DNA from: Candidatus Omnitrophota bacterium
GTDB lineage: Bacteria > Omnitrophota > Gorgyraeia > 2-01-FULL-45-10 > JAHFGN01
NCBI GenBank assembly: GCA_023247415.1
Contig: JAHFGN010000008.1
Coordinates: 1-36,518, forward strand
Reading direction: 5' to 3'
DNA length: 36,518 bases
The translations under genes were made by a program, and so were the position numbers. A model generated the notes under the pieces. The model was not told where the DNA came from and did not search any database. It saw nothing but the letters and a program-made list of their open reading frames with translations. This document shows positions 28,801 through 34,628 of the stretch, piece after piece; the stretch's first letter is position 1; every line of letters begins with the position of its first letter.

Positions 28801-31800
28801 TCGACATGGACAATGGCGGGCTCCTGCCTCCGGGCGTCAGATTCTACCCCCATCCAAGAGAACATTGGCATATAGGCACAGGCGATCCAACAACAGCCAT
28901 CTTCTGGGGCCCTGAAGCGTTTTACGATATCGACGCGGCGCTTGAGATAAATGTGTTGATAGAGCTGGAGAATCTTCGAAATGCCGCCGCAGCCAAAAAG
29001 GTCGTAGATGAAATAAATAGAACCGTTCAGGATGAGGATGTAGACCCTGCCGCTAAGGAAGATGCAGGAAAAAAGGCGCCAAAGATTGCCGAACAACTGA
29101 ATCTCCCCAAGGAAATCCCAGTCAGCAAGATAGCCGCATTTATAGCCAAATACGAAACCTACCAGAGAGTCAAAGACACCCGCGAATCGATGAGCGGGAC
29201 GACGCAAGGCGCGGCAGACAAACTCTCTCCCCGCGCCGCTGCGGACGGCGAGGCAGGACCGACCGAATCCGATCTTCGTAATCATTTAAAAGATGTGAGA
29301 GATATAATCACAAGCGATGAAATGATAAAGGCGATAGATAGAGAAATACTAAAGGTAAAACCAGTATGGGATATTACAAAGGATCCAGCGCAGCCTATAA
29401 GCAGGCCGTTGCGCGACAGATTGCTTGTGTTGTTCAAGGGTGTGGCGGAAATAGCCAAACAAGCCGCCGGGCATGATTTTGAATTAGCTGTCTATCCATG
29501 CAGCGGTTCAGACATTACCGCAATCGCCCAATATGCAGATCATATCATTACCATCGGCAAAGACGACCTTTTTGCGATGGATAAATCGACGCCCGAAGCG
29601 CGCGGAGCGTTATTCGACAGGTTAAAAGAAGCCTTGAGGTTTAAGCTATCTGATGGCATGCACTCCGCGGTTGTCACGCGCGATTTCACTGACTACGCGA
29701 TGGAGTTGACGTTACTTGGGGCTAATCCGGAGTCTTTTAAAATACTCAGCGACGAACAGATTGAAGGCGATCGCGTTGTTACTGTAACGCTTGAGGCAGG
29801 TGGAAGAAAAATTACGCATACGCATTTCAACAGTTACATTGACGGCAATTTTAGCAATAGCGCTGCTGGGCATAGGCTGCGTTCCTTAATGGAAGGAAAA
29901 AAGACAGTGGTTCTTTCAAAGGCAAGGGCAGAAGATGCTTTTGGTCCTATTGCATCCCTTGAACCTATCTACAGCCTCTTGCCGTATGGAGCGATTGTCG
30001 TTTCTGATTCTAATGAACCAGAAACGATTCCTGGCCGAGATGCTACTTTAGAGGATTTGAAGCAAGGGAATAGACAAATAGGCATAGCTCTCAATGCACT
30101 GCAGGGAGGAGGGCTTGCTGATGATGATAAAGAAAAGCTCAAATACTACGATGGCACGCCTCGGGAGATATTGGGATATGGCTATAAGTTCAATTTGACA
30201 GAGCTTGGAATTTTCAGATTTTCCGCGGGAAAATCCCGCACCACGCAGGCGGCAGCCGAGTCTCACATGTCAGCGGCGAGGGAGATTATTCCAAACATCC
30301 CAAAGCCGACACCCGCTGAATTGAACGCCATAGAGCGATTATTGAAAGCATGGTTTGATCAAAAACCTCCGCCTGACATAAATGAAATATATCATCGGCA
30401 GAGGATCGCCATTGGACCTATTTTAGGCTCCGTCGAGACACCCATTATGACAGAGCTCTTCCCAAGAGCCGAGTTCTACCAAACAAAGAACTATGATATG
30501 TCTTCCAGTTTAGCCAAATTCAATAATCAGTACTGTTCTGACAAGGAATCCGCTCGGCAGGCGCTTATGCGCCTCCTCAACATATATAAGAAATACACAT
30601 CTCTTATGGAAGAGGTGAACAAAAGGATTAGAAAAAAGTTTGGGAGAGAAGATATAAAATTCGCGAATATTGTATTTTTGATGGAGGGCCAGAATCAGGC
30701 TTTGAGAAACGTTGTGCCGATTGAGCCAGCGGCAATGAAATTGGGGGTAAATATAGAATATATGTTCAACGAGAAGGATGATGTATTTGGAATAGGTGAT
30801 GTGGCGCATGAAGCCGGCCATGGCCTGGCGCGGTTCATCATAAATAAAGACTTAGCGGGCACCCAATGGCCGGAAGAAGGTGTGGAGCTCGCGGCGAACT
30901 GGGCAGCGGCCAAGATCTTATCCAAAGAAGAGGTCGAACTTTTTTTAGATAAGCAGATCAAAGCACGGCTTAAAATGCGGGGTAATATATATTCCCCTTC
31001 CGCCGCCCAGCTCTTGGCATTCACGACACAAGAACTGGGTGAATCAGCTAAGGCGGCACAGATGCTCAAGGGATATGTTTCAAACGCGCCTGTGGAGCGA
31101 TATCGTGAGTTTTATAAAAGATTGGATTGGGTCGCCTCCTTGCGGCCAGACGACGCAGGCAGCGTCTCGGCGAGCGGGACGACGCAAGACGCGGCAGACA
31201 AACTCTCTCCCCGCGCGACGCAGGCCGGTCCAAAAAACGCAGCACAACCTATCGCAACGCCAGGTATTAGTGCGTTGTCAAGTGCCGAGGCGGCGATAAA
31301 GTATGCTGCAGGCATAAAGGCGGCGATAATTGAAGGCAACAAGATTCTATTAAACGGGACGAGGAGCCCTGAAGCGAAAAGGTTTATATTTATGCCGGTA
31401 CTGGCCGATAAGTCCTGTCCTCCGGAGGTCCTGAAGGCTAAATTGCAGAAGGTATGGAAGGGTTATAGGTCCGCGCTCGAAAGGGAGGAATTTTCCGACA
31501 TAACGGTTGTATTCTATAACGGAGGCATCGACGATTTGGAGGCGAAGAGGAAGAGCCTGGGATTGACGAAGGATAGCGCCCTCATCTATATTGATAACAA
31601 CATGGCCGAGGCGAATCCTGCGGCGATAGAGTCATTAAAATCTGATGCGACGATAGTAAAAGAAGTCACTCCGGAGGACGGCGTATATTATTCGGTAGGC
31701 GGCCACGTCATGCTCGCTTTAGGTATACTCGATTATGTCAGGAATGGAAGAAGGGATGACGAGTATATAGACCAGCTTGCCCAGCTGGCATCTGCTGTAT

Positions 31801-31949
31801 CCGGCGGCCTGACGAAGCCGGATGAATTCAAGGATATGCTGAAGAAAGGCGACATAAAGATAAGCCTGCCGCCGATAGCGAAGATAGCCATAGATGATTA
31901 TATGGCGGCCTACTTCACTCAAGAAGAAGCGGTGATGAAGGCGCTGTAA
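22881..31949 (+). CDS. Giant multidomain protein 2: ChaN/TIKI-like, HExxH, VanX-like (M15) and gluzincin-like domains
   Basis: About 3,022 residues from GTG 22881, which has GGAGGA six bases upstream; a TTG start at 22869 would swallow that site. A signal peptide (AITAIITLWSFLFITIAPDF, then AWA) is followed by a ChaN/TIKI-like domain (~88-515) with IHIQDAHCNYNAQ (His91), NLEGGEG and ITGGFHTENL (His497). An HEGYH motif lies at 1024-1028 in a long helical region. A hydrophobic segment spans ~1544-1564. A VanX-like D,D-dipeptidase domain (~1720-2030) shows RVTDGLRTIAEQ, PHISGGPFDVEI (His1881, Asp1888) and EHWHIG (Glu1994, His1997), matching M15 zinc and catalytic residues. An unassigned domain follows (~2120-2500), then a gluzincin-like domain with VAHEAGHGLARF (2643-2647) and Glu2669, and an unassigned C-terminus. 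Linkers RVTTSG, SGTTQGAADKLSPR and SGTTQDAADKLSPR separate modules. Cell-wall or protein degradation outside the cytoplasm is inferred. Confidence 0.85.
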   Translation: MLACGSRGFYLRKGPFKAITAIITLWSFLFITIAPDFAWAVKTEVLPAAASRPSPIENFTLPAYLGYVRDSYKSENRDQRTENREKTVVIHIQDAHCNYNAQKTVYSIIDYLNRTYGVNTINLEGGEGDYNFSPFYKIEDASLREKTADYFLREGEINGAESFAINNPGKVALWGVEDTDLYLDNLNVYRSSLKDKDDIDNTLKTLSRSLADLKVKLYSKELLEIDRKINDFKSKTIELKDYIAYLMRASKDRGVDISDLANINILNKTLLLEGGVDFKKANIERDQLIDRLNKALSKNEVKELVQKAVEFKIGHIPSVEFYTYLTAKAKEVNINLAEYQNLSLYIGYVNLYANLKKEEIFKEIEALEDRIKDRLYQNDEQRELNKLSKHLAIIKNLLNVTLTQDEFKYYQAHKGEFDVGNFVRFIQHFRDSPSNSILGQSPRYYAQNTSPGTVPTAIPAAIAHMERFYALSFRRDEEFVKRLKAPQAAILITGGFHTENLTKRLKAKNISYISIMPNFGLDDKECPYFKLLAGNNSALLKFIMANSSAIALYSYFSENAYKMYGGGRVDWWGYYVRVQALLLDGKDATAGNITFTFTQRYDAKELKGVRIDDRPIYVISTGKSPGLAMRQAASGHTEKEEIQINNLDGMIATLKNVLAERDLTQEKDRIQEMTEELDHIFLQISIEKSPFLADGVRAKMDTFIMLVMDCLGKLSKDIDARYKNDQTAILRFIQQEDSALNQILNMLVMIANSIKSGKVSAKTLDAEKMRTKAKDIITSFPMESWEAVHRISSTFKILFASVYSEQESQKIIVGGMGLNRDRNYFERLMTITDCAVRLKEYAKTHPDAAYEEFIRQIPELKGLGAKARARFEIGIMNYVKDRDRVKAVMKWMEEKRLPLQDSEGKKFVKLTEDARYRSYAKELIGFEPKEMLVIFANDAIHIKLDKYSFGRLCFRYENPTIAAPDGRDFYQSLSDAQRASYEDRKGIFPTIWDRPWGGGIDVSGLITFEAGVESGTSKTDVSTHEGYHSFFTRFAMDEAFGPAPVTARQLVESSLNLNWIQYEKFKQPLEYWQGLLSDQVEAKMKAGDYTFDEYVDAKKNVEAELVNIAKELFKKLSEDGSFFGAKDKLIMELEEFLLPYFQTELVSLTADGGIKDIDIPTWVSNLITQLSGGVLEGIHHPTVREEIRKKLKERFIKRLTPIFAEIKNIGVLLDGRISNANEWMATFLLTMPIRDMRRLKYFEKLLREEAMQRGHIKDALLSFGDISEEQASAMAMRIAGRQYLYRWIREGFLKKGRRDNYALTQKGKAALGRANKMFDILRKMGANVEFCADIASCLASNDEYLKKWKDGMGLVNYNYYFGSLSFVKKVGRVKIALAEKLSDALRKYMEPEEAFGFAVALSAYPELLAGWVEAGWLSKDNNGNYQLTDNGRQELNKGKWGTSDLSEDVETSIITIVNFHRTIILRSAIKEGLLARHRVTTSGKEGGWLKVAEPEKKEKAISRRGSAMPPISASVISQPTKLPSGIVPGKPSPASSTFSGIRSVMQALFLAALFQFSMLAWPLLPGTFKKRNDTPAKESNNYHGLETAIRRISIPGLLLRAAVQAGREFANRQARRSGSGTAPLRETTSGTPQPAAAPRAAQAGEAVDVEERIRQAEKKLKGLNPDDINGRIENFKKKPVEIADEVLKRDVSAANRAKVPINKSHGLSDEPLVNVKDEGLAWYDVDPTNQDGFLLRRSRALYLKFVDGALRKGGRYYLRVTDGLRTIAEQRKRIAQFVERNLAKNLKNMNLGIDEEKIKGIAKAAVPLEELVRRQMKQELNDVKKSQTDAKKVKEERDRIVLAYIRNRGLLQEQGTVENAVVSIIVDAFTQLSDPEPTAPHISGGPFDVEIMDGSTGKPIVTKAVHITGAEQKPVDLLYRKDGFVELEADLVRLKGELNTQTTRGPPDEFSKYIVDKLEEITANRRLYYYLFTLDMDNGGLLPPGVRFYPHPREHWHIGTGDPTTAIFWGPEAFYDIDAALEINVLIELENLRNAAAAKKVVDEINRTVQDEDVDPAAKEDAGKKAPKIAEQLNLPKEIPVSKIAAFIAKYETYQRVKDTRESMSGTTQGAADKLSPRAAADGEAGPTESDLRNHLKDVRDIITSDEMIKAIDREILKVKPVWDITKDPAQPISRPLRDRLLVLFKGVAEIAKQAAGHDFELAVYPCSGSDITAIAQYADHIITIGKDDLFAMDKSTPEARGALFDRLKEALRFKLSDGMHSAVVTRDFTDYAMELTLLGANPESFKILSDEQIEGDRVVTVTLEAGGRKITHTHFNSYIDGNFSNSAAGHRLRSLMEGKKTVVLSKARAEDAFGPIASLEPIYSLLPYGAIVVSDSNEPETIPGRDATLEDLKQGNRQIGIALNALQGGGLADDDKEKLKYYDGTPREILGYGYKFNLTELGIFRFSAGKSRTTQAAAESHMSAAREIIPNIPKPTPAELNAIERLLKAWFDQKPPPDINEIYHRQRIAIGPILGSVETPIMTELFPRAEFYQTKNYDMSSSLAKFNNQYCSDKESARQALMRLLNIYKKYTSLMEEVNKRIRKKFGREDIKFANIVFLMEGQNQALRNVVPIEPAAMKLGVNIEYMFNEKDDVFGIGDVAHEAGHGLARFIINKDLAGTQWPEEGVELAANWAAAKILSKEEVELFLDKQIKARLKMRGNIYSPSAAQLLAFTTQELGESAKAAQMLKGYVSNAPVERYREFYKRLDWVASLRPDDAGSVSASGTTQDAADKLSPRATQAGPKNAAQPIATPGISALSSAEAAIKYAAGIKAAIIEGNKILLNGTRSPEAKRFIFMPVLADKSCPPEVLKAKLQKVWKGYRSALEREEFSDITVVFYNGGIDDLEAKRKSLGLTKDSALIYIDNNMAEANPAAIESLKSDATIVKEVTPEDGVYYSVGGHVMLALGILDYVRNGRRDDEYIDQLAQLASAVSGGLTKPDEFKDMLKKGDIKISLPPIAKIAIDDYMAAYFTQEEAVMKAL
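23101..23137. repeat. In-frame quasi-tandem array (AGAGAACAG type) in giant gene 2
   Basis: CAGAGAACAGAGATCAGAGA followed by ACGGAGAACAGAG is a run of 9-10 nt units translated as a polar stretch (SENRDQRTENRE) between the signal peptide and the first domain. It is low-complexity and in frame. Confidence 0.7.
24168..24245. repeat. GGGACAGTCCC-family repeat inserted in frame in giant gene 2
   Basis: Three core units lie within 78 bp: AGGGATAGTCCCT (24168-24180), GGGACAGTCCCC (24194-24205) and GGGACAGTCCCT (24234-24245). The frame stays open and encodes a Ser/Pro/Gly/Asn-rich loop (SPSNSILGQSP, SPGTVPTAIP) within the ChaN/TIKI-like domain, between two helical segments. The same core flanks the stop codon of the IS66 remnant. 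Confidence 0.85.
29192..29236. repeat. 45-bp direct repeat, copy A, in a giant gene 2 linker
   Basis: The sequence starts GAGCGGGACGACGCAAGGCG and ends CTCTCTCCCCGCGC. It matches 31172-31216 at 44 of 45 bases and encodes SGTTQGAADKLSPR. It lies at the border between the VanX-like module and the next domain. Confidence 0.93.
31172..31216. repeat. 45-bp direct repeat, copy B, in a giant gene 2 linker
   Basis: The sequence starts GAGCGGGACGACGCAAGACG and encodes SGTTQDAADKLSPR. The single difference from copy A changes Gly to Asp. Copies A and B are in the same frame and bracket about 1.9 kb encoding the unassigned and gluzincin-like domains. Confidence 0.93.
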
Positions 31950-31987
31950 AACCCATCACCCCCCTCACCCTGACCCTCTCCCCATGA

Positions 31988-32017
31988 CCGTAGGGCAGAC
32001 TTAAGTCTGCCCTACGG
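31988..32017. repeat. Perfect 30-bp palindrome, copy 2
   Basis: This is the same 30 bases as 90-119. It lies 38 bases after the stop of giant gene 2. Its flanks are CACCCCCCTCACCCTGACCC before and TCTCTCCCCG after, so the pyrimidine-rich arm is inverted relative to copies 1 and 3. It may form a 3' hairpin on the giant transcript, but no T tract follows. Confidence 0.95.
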
Positions 32018-32060
32018 TCTCTCCCCGAAAGGCGAGAGAGAGATAAAAGGAAAGATATTG

Positions 32061-32156
32061 GCCTGGGCTGTAAAGACTGGATTTGCGCTCGACCGCAAGC
32101 GGCGCATCGCCCTAAGTCCAGCCCAGGCTGATATACGATTCGATACATTTTGTTAA
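32061..32156 (+). pseudogene. Possible fragment of a giant-gene signal-peptide region
   Basis: Seventeen bases, GCCTGGGCTGTAAAGAC, are identical to the signal-peptide end of giant gene 2 (from about 22992), in a frame that again reads AWAVKT and stays open for another 25 codons to TAA 32154-32156. There is no convincing start codon or Shine-Dalgarno site. The segment also contains the inverted pair GCCTGGGCT/AGCCCAGGC. It may be the remnant of another giant gene or chance reuse. The rest of 31950-32149 holds only the palindrome and its flanks. Confidence 0.3.
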
Positions 32157-32178
32157 AACCTGTTCTTTATGATATAAT
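32150..32178 (+). promoter_or_regulatory. Predicted sigma-70-type promoter of the nucleotidyltransferase locus
   Basis: TTGTTA (32150-32155), a 17-base spacer and TATAAT (32173-32178). The predicted start near 32185 leaves a leader of about 15 nt before ATG 32200. Confidence 0.65.
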
Positions 32179-32199
32179 CTCAATGAGATTTCTCAAGAT

Positions 32200-32418
32200 A
32201 TGAAAAAGAATAGACAAAAAAAGATATGGGAAAGGCTTACGCCTCTATCTAAGGACGACCGTTCTTGGGATATCGCATTTTGGCAGACCCAGAGCCCGAG
32301 CGCGCGCCTTGAGGCCGCATGGGGCATGGTGAGGGATTTTTATAGATTGAAGGGGAAGAAGGTAGATGCGCATAAGCTCAGATTACAGAGATCTGTTGAA
32401 AATATTAAACGCGCATAA
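32200..32418 (+). CDS. Small conserved-type protein paired with a nucleotidyltransferase
   Basis: This 72-residue basic protein has the pattern WDIAFWQTQSPSARLEAAWG then MVRDFYRLKGKKVDAHKLRL and QRSVENIKRA. Short proteins with a W-x-x-Q/S-P-x-x-R-L-E-A-A-W core and a C-terminal L-Q-R-x-V-x-x-I-x-R commonly lie directly before small nucleotidyltransferase genes, as here. No enzyme motif or membrane segment is visible. The C-terminal 53 nt overlap the next gene in a different frame. An antitoxin role is possible but inferred only from gene order. Confidence 0.7.
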   Translation: MKKNRQKKIWERLTPLSKDDRSWDIAFWQTQSPSARLEAAWGMVRDFYRLKGKKVDAHKLRLQRSVENIKRA

Positions 32419-32839
32419 GGTAAGGTATCTGATCGTCGGGGCATACGCGGTTACGTATTATACCGAACCGCGTTTTACCAAAGACTTGGATATATGGGTG
32501 GAACCCACCCCCAGCAATGCCTTAAAGGTGTTCCGGGCCCTGAAGGAGTTCGGCGCGCCTTTGAAAGGCATAAAGGTCGAAGATTTTATGAATAAGAAGC
32601 TCATCTATCAAATAGGAGTGGCGCCGGTGAGGGTGGATATGTTGACAAGCATATCCGGCGTTAATTTCACCAGCGCATACAAGACCAGAACTCGCAGCGT
32701 CTTTGAGGGGACCAGGGTGAATATAATCGGCGCAAAAAAACTATTGAAGTCAAAGGTGAAAGCGGGCAGGACGATTGACGAAAGAGATATCGCGGCTTTA
32801 AAACAACAGACAAAAAAGAGAAAAGATAAAGCCTTCTAA
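32366..32839 (+). CDS. Small nucleotidyltransferase (MNT/AbiEii-like)
   Basis: This 157-residue protein has the pol-beta nucleotidyltransferase signature: VRYLIVGAYAVTYY, then EPRFTKDLDIWVEP with the DLD metal-binding pair, and VRVDMLTS with the third carboxylate. These enzymes transfer nucleotides, usually AMP or CMP, onto protein or tRNA targets, and many are parts of toxin-antitoxin or abortive-infection pairs. ATG 32366 is supported by GAAGG a few bases upstream. The 53-nt overlap with the preceding gene implies coupled translation. The partner is not a HEPN protein, so this is not the classical HEPN-MNT pair. Confidence 0.8.
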   Translation: MRISSDYRDLLKILNAHKVRYLIVGAYAVTYYTEPRFTKDLDIWVEPTPSNALKVFRALKEFGAPLKGIKVEDFMNKKLIYQIGVAPVRVDMLTSISGVNFTSAYKTRTRSVFEGTRVNIIGAKKLLKSKVKAGRTIDERDIAALKQQTKKRKDKAF

Positions 32840-32842
32840 AAT

Positions 32843-33040
32843 ATGAGAAGACGAAGATTGGTAAAATCAACAGCAAATTTTATAGATGAAGATATGGAAT
32901 GGCTCAGCCTTAGCCCCGCCCGGCGGATGTTGGAAACGACTAAACTGTGGAGATTTTATCTATCTTTAGGAGGAAGCCTTGACCCAGAACCCGATCCTCA
33001 AAGTCCTTTCTATCCTGGTCTTTGGGATGAATCCACATAG
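32843..33040 (+). CDS. Small hypothetical protein of the nucleotidyltransferase locus
   Basis: This 65-residue protein begins three bases after the nucleotidyltransferase stop. It contains FIDEDMEWLSLSPARRMLET, then KLWRFYLSLGGSLDPEPDPQ and SPFYPGLWDEST. The S-P-x-x-R-x-x-x-T-x-K-L-W and GGSLDPEPDPQSPF segments look conserved rather than random. A similar S-P-x-R motif is in the 72-residue protein of this locus. I cannot name a function. It is probably cotranscribed with the two genes before it. Confidence 0.65.
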   Translation: MRRRRLVKSTANFIDEDMEWLSLSPARRMLETTKLWRFYLSLGGSLDPEPDPQSPFYPGLWDEST

Positions 33041-33048
33041 CGCTTCGG

Positions 33049-33054
33049 TATAAT
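33049..33054 (+). promoter_or_regulatory. TATAAT -10 box immediately before the MFS gene (possible leaderless start)
   Basis: TATAAT ends six bases before ATG 33061, with only T between them. No good -35 hexamer lies at the usual distance. If used, the transcript would start at or very near the A of ATG. No Shine-Dalgarno sequence is present, which agrees with a leaderless mRNA. Confidence 0.4.
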
Positions 33055-33060
33055 TTTTTT

Positions 33061-34335
33061 ATGGTTCGATTTCGCGATGTCCTGTTCAAGAACAAGAATT
33101 TCACGCTTCTGTGGTTTGCGCAGGTGATATCGAATTTCGGCGACAGGATATGCCAGATGGCGCTCATCGCCCTGGTCTGGAAGAAGGCTCCCGGCTCATC
33201 GCTTGCCCTCGCCAAGGTGATGTCATTTACGATGATCCCGGTATTCGTCATAGGCCCTGTTGCCGGCGCCTGGGTCGACAGGTGGGATAAGCGCGATGTG
33301 ATGATTATTTCAGACCTTTTGCGTGGATTCCTGGCGCTCGTCCTGCCCGCCCTCATCCTCCTCAACAATATGCCGCTCGTCTATCTCGTCATCTTCCTCA
33401 TATATTCGATCGCGAGGTTCTTCATCCCAAGTAAAATGGCCATAATACCCGAACTCGTTGAGAGGGACGAACTATTAGTCGCGAACTCGTTGGCGGACTC
33501 GACGAAGATGCTGGGGAATGCCATAGGCCTGGTCGCCGCGGGCCTTCTCGTCAACATCAGATTCATAGGCGCGCAGGGAGGGTTTCTCATATACTCTTTG
33601 AGCTTCTTCACCTCCGCGGCGCTTGTCGGGATGATTGTTAAAAACCATCTCTTGAAGCACATAAAAGACGACCTCATAGAGGCGACGAAGGCGCTGGAGG
33701 AGTCGATAAGAAGGTCCATATTCAGAGAACTGAAAGAAGGCCTGAAGGTTATGTGGGGCCGCGGCGATATGAAATTTATCGTCGGGATATTCTCATTCCT
33801 GATGGCCGGGATCGGAGCGATATACTGCGTTATCGTAACATTCATCCAGCAGACGTTCGGGAACGCGACTCGTGACCTGAGCATCCTGATGTTGTATCTG
33901 ATGGTGGGGCTTTTTTTTGGGACGATGTTCTGCGGTAGGTTTTGCCAGAAATTCTCAAAACGCAAAACGATCGCGGTCAGTTTTGTGACGAGCGGGTCGG
34001 CGGTTATCCTATTTACTCAAGCGATGAAGGCGTGTTCGAGCCTTGTATTGGGAGGGGCCCTCGCGTTTATGATAGGGATTTGCGTAGGCCCTATAATGAC
34101 CTCAGCCAATACGCTGGCTCATGAGACCATACCACAGAACTTAAGGGGCAGGGTCTTCAGCGCTCTCGAGGCTGTGATGCACCTCGCGTTTTTGGCATTG
34201 ATGTTCGCAACCGGGTTTCTGGACCGCCTTATAGACAAGACATGGATACTGGCAGCGAGCGGCGGCGTATTTATTCTATTTGGGATAGCGGGATTTGTCG
34301 CGGAGGCAAAGAGGTCGAGGCTGCTTACTTCTTAG
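33061..34335 (+). CDS. Major facilitator superfamily transporter (MFS_3/DHA3 exporter type)
   Basis: This 424-residue membrane protein starts MVRFRDVLFKNKNFTLLWFA followed by QVISNFGDR, the usual opening of the MFS_3 group related to EntS and macrolide exporters. The loop between helices 2 and 3 holds motif A as GAWVDRWDKRDVM. Long hydrophobic stretches continue to the end in a 12-helix pattern, with a central cytoplasmic loop around EATKALEESIRRSIFRELKE. It is probably a proton-coupled exporter of a small molecule in the inner membrane; the substrate is unknown. Its 3' end overlaps the convergent Cys-rich gene by 11 nt. Confidence 0.9.
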   Translation: MVRFRDVLFKNKNFTLLWFAQVISNFGDRICQMALIALVWKKAPGSSLALAKVMSFTMIPVFVIGPVAGAWVDRWDKRDVMIISDLLRGFLALVLPALILLNNMPLVYLVIFLIYSIARFFIPSKMAIIPELVERDELLVANSLADSTKMLGNAIGLVAAGLLVNIRFIGAQGGFLIYSLSFFTSAALVGMIVKNHLLKHIKDDLIEATKALEESIRRSIFRELKEGLKVMWGRGDMKFIVGIFSFLMAGIGAIYCVIVTFIQQTFGNATRDLSILMLYLMVGLFFGTMFCGRFCQKFSKRKTIAVSFVTSGSAVILFTQAMKACSSLVLGGALAFMIGICVGPIMTSANTLAHETIPQNLRGRVFSALEAVMHLAFLALMFATGFLDRLIDKTWILAASGGVFILFGIAGFVAEAKRSRLLTS

Positions 34336-34495
34336 GGGCATGATCCTCTTTCTTGATCTTGTCCAGACAGACCCTATAGTAGTTGCACACAGGGCAACAG
34401 ATATTCTCCTCGCCCCGTTCGCCTCTATACCACTTCGTCTCGCATGTCCAATAGACCTGGCATGTCTCGCAGCAGTGGAGTTTAGGTTCTGACAT
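34325..34495 (-). CDS. Small Cys-rich, probably zinc-binding protein (56 aa)
   Basis: Read on the minus strand, ATG at 34495-34493 opens a 56-residue frame ending at TAA 34327-34325: MSEPKLHCCETCQVYWTCET then KWYRGERGEENICCPVCNYY then RVCLDKIKKEDHAPKK. It has eight Cys, including CCxxC and CCPVC, plus an early His, consistent with one or two zinc sites. AGAGG lies seven bases upstream as a ribosome-binding site. It is the only convincing minus-strand gene here. It overlaps the MFS gene end and starts 13 nt after a hairpin repeat. Function is unknown; similar small treble-clef/zinc-ribbon proteins occur in many bacteria. Confidence 0.75.
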   Translation of the reverse strand: MSEPKLHCCETCQVYWTCETKWYRGERGEENICCPVCNYYRVCLDKIKKEDHAPKK

Positions 34496-34508
34496 ATACT
34501 ACCTCTAT

Positions 34509-34557
34509 CGGGACACCCTACTATGAATAGTGTAAATGCACGCTGTAGGATGTCCCG
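34509..34557. repeat. CGGGACA...TGTCCCG hairpin element, copy 4 (49 bp)
   Basis: The arms CGGGACACCCTAC and GTAGGATGTCCCG match at 12 of 13 pairs. The spacer shares GTAAATGCA with copy 3. It sits between the divergently transcribed Cys-rich gene and rnfC, 13 nt upstream of the Cys-rich start codon. Confidence 0.9.
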
Positions 34558-34600
34558 TTCATGTATAGTAATACAAGCGTTCTGCGCTGTCAATAAGATT

Positions 34601-34628
34601 TTGACAAAAGAATTGTTTGAGGTATAAT
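34601..34628 (+). promoter_or_regulatory. Near-consensus sigma-70 promoter of rnfC
   Basis: TTGACA (34601-34606), a 16-base spacer and TATAAT (34623-34628), both hexamers perfect. Transcription from about 34635 excludes the TTG at 34617 as start and leaves about 21 nt before ATG 34656, with AAGG six bases upstream of the ATG. Confidence 0.8.

Noticed and set aside
31988-32017. Palindrome copy 2 as a classical intrinsic terminator of giant gene 2
   Set aside because: The hairpin is strong, but it is followed by TCTCTCCCC rather than a T tract and is identical to copies in non-terminal positions.
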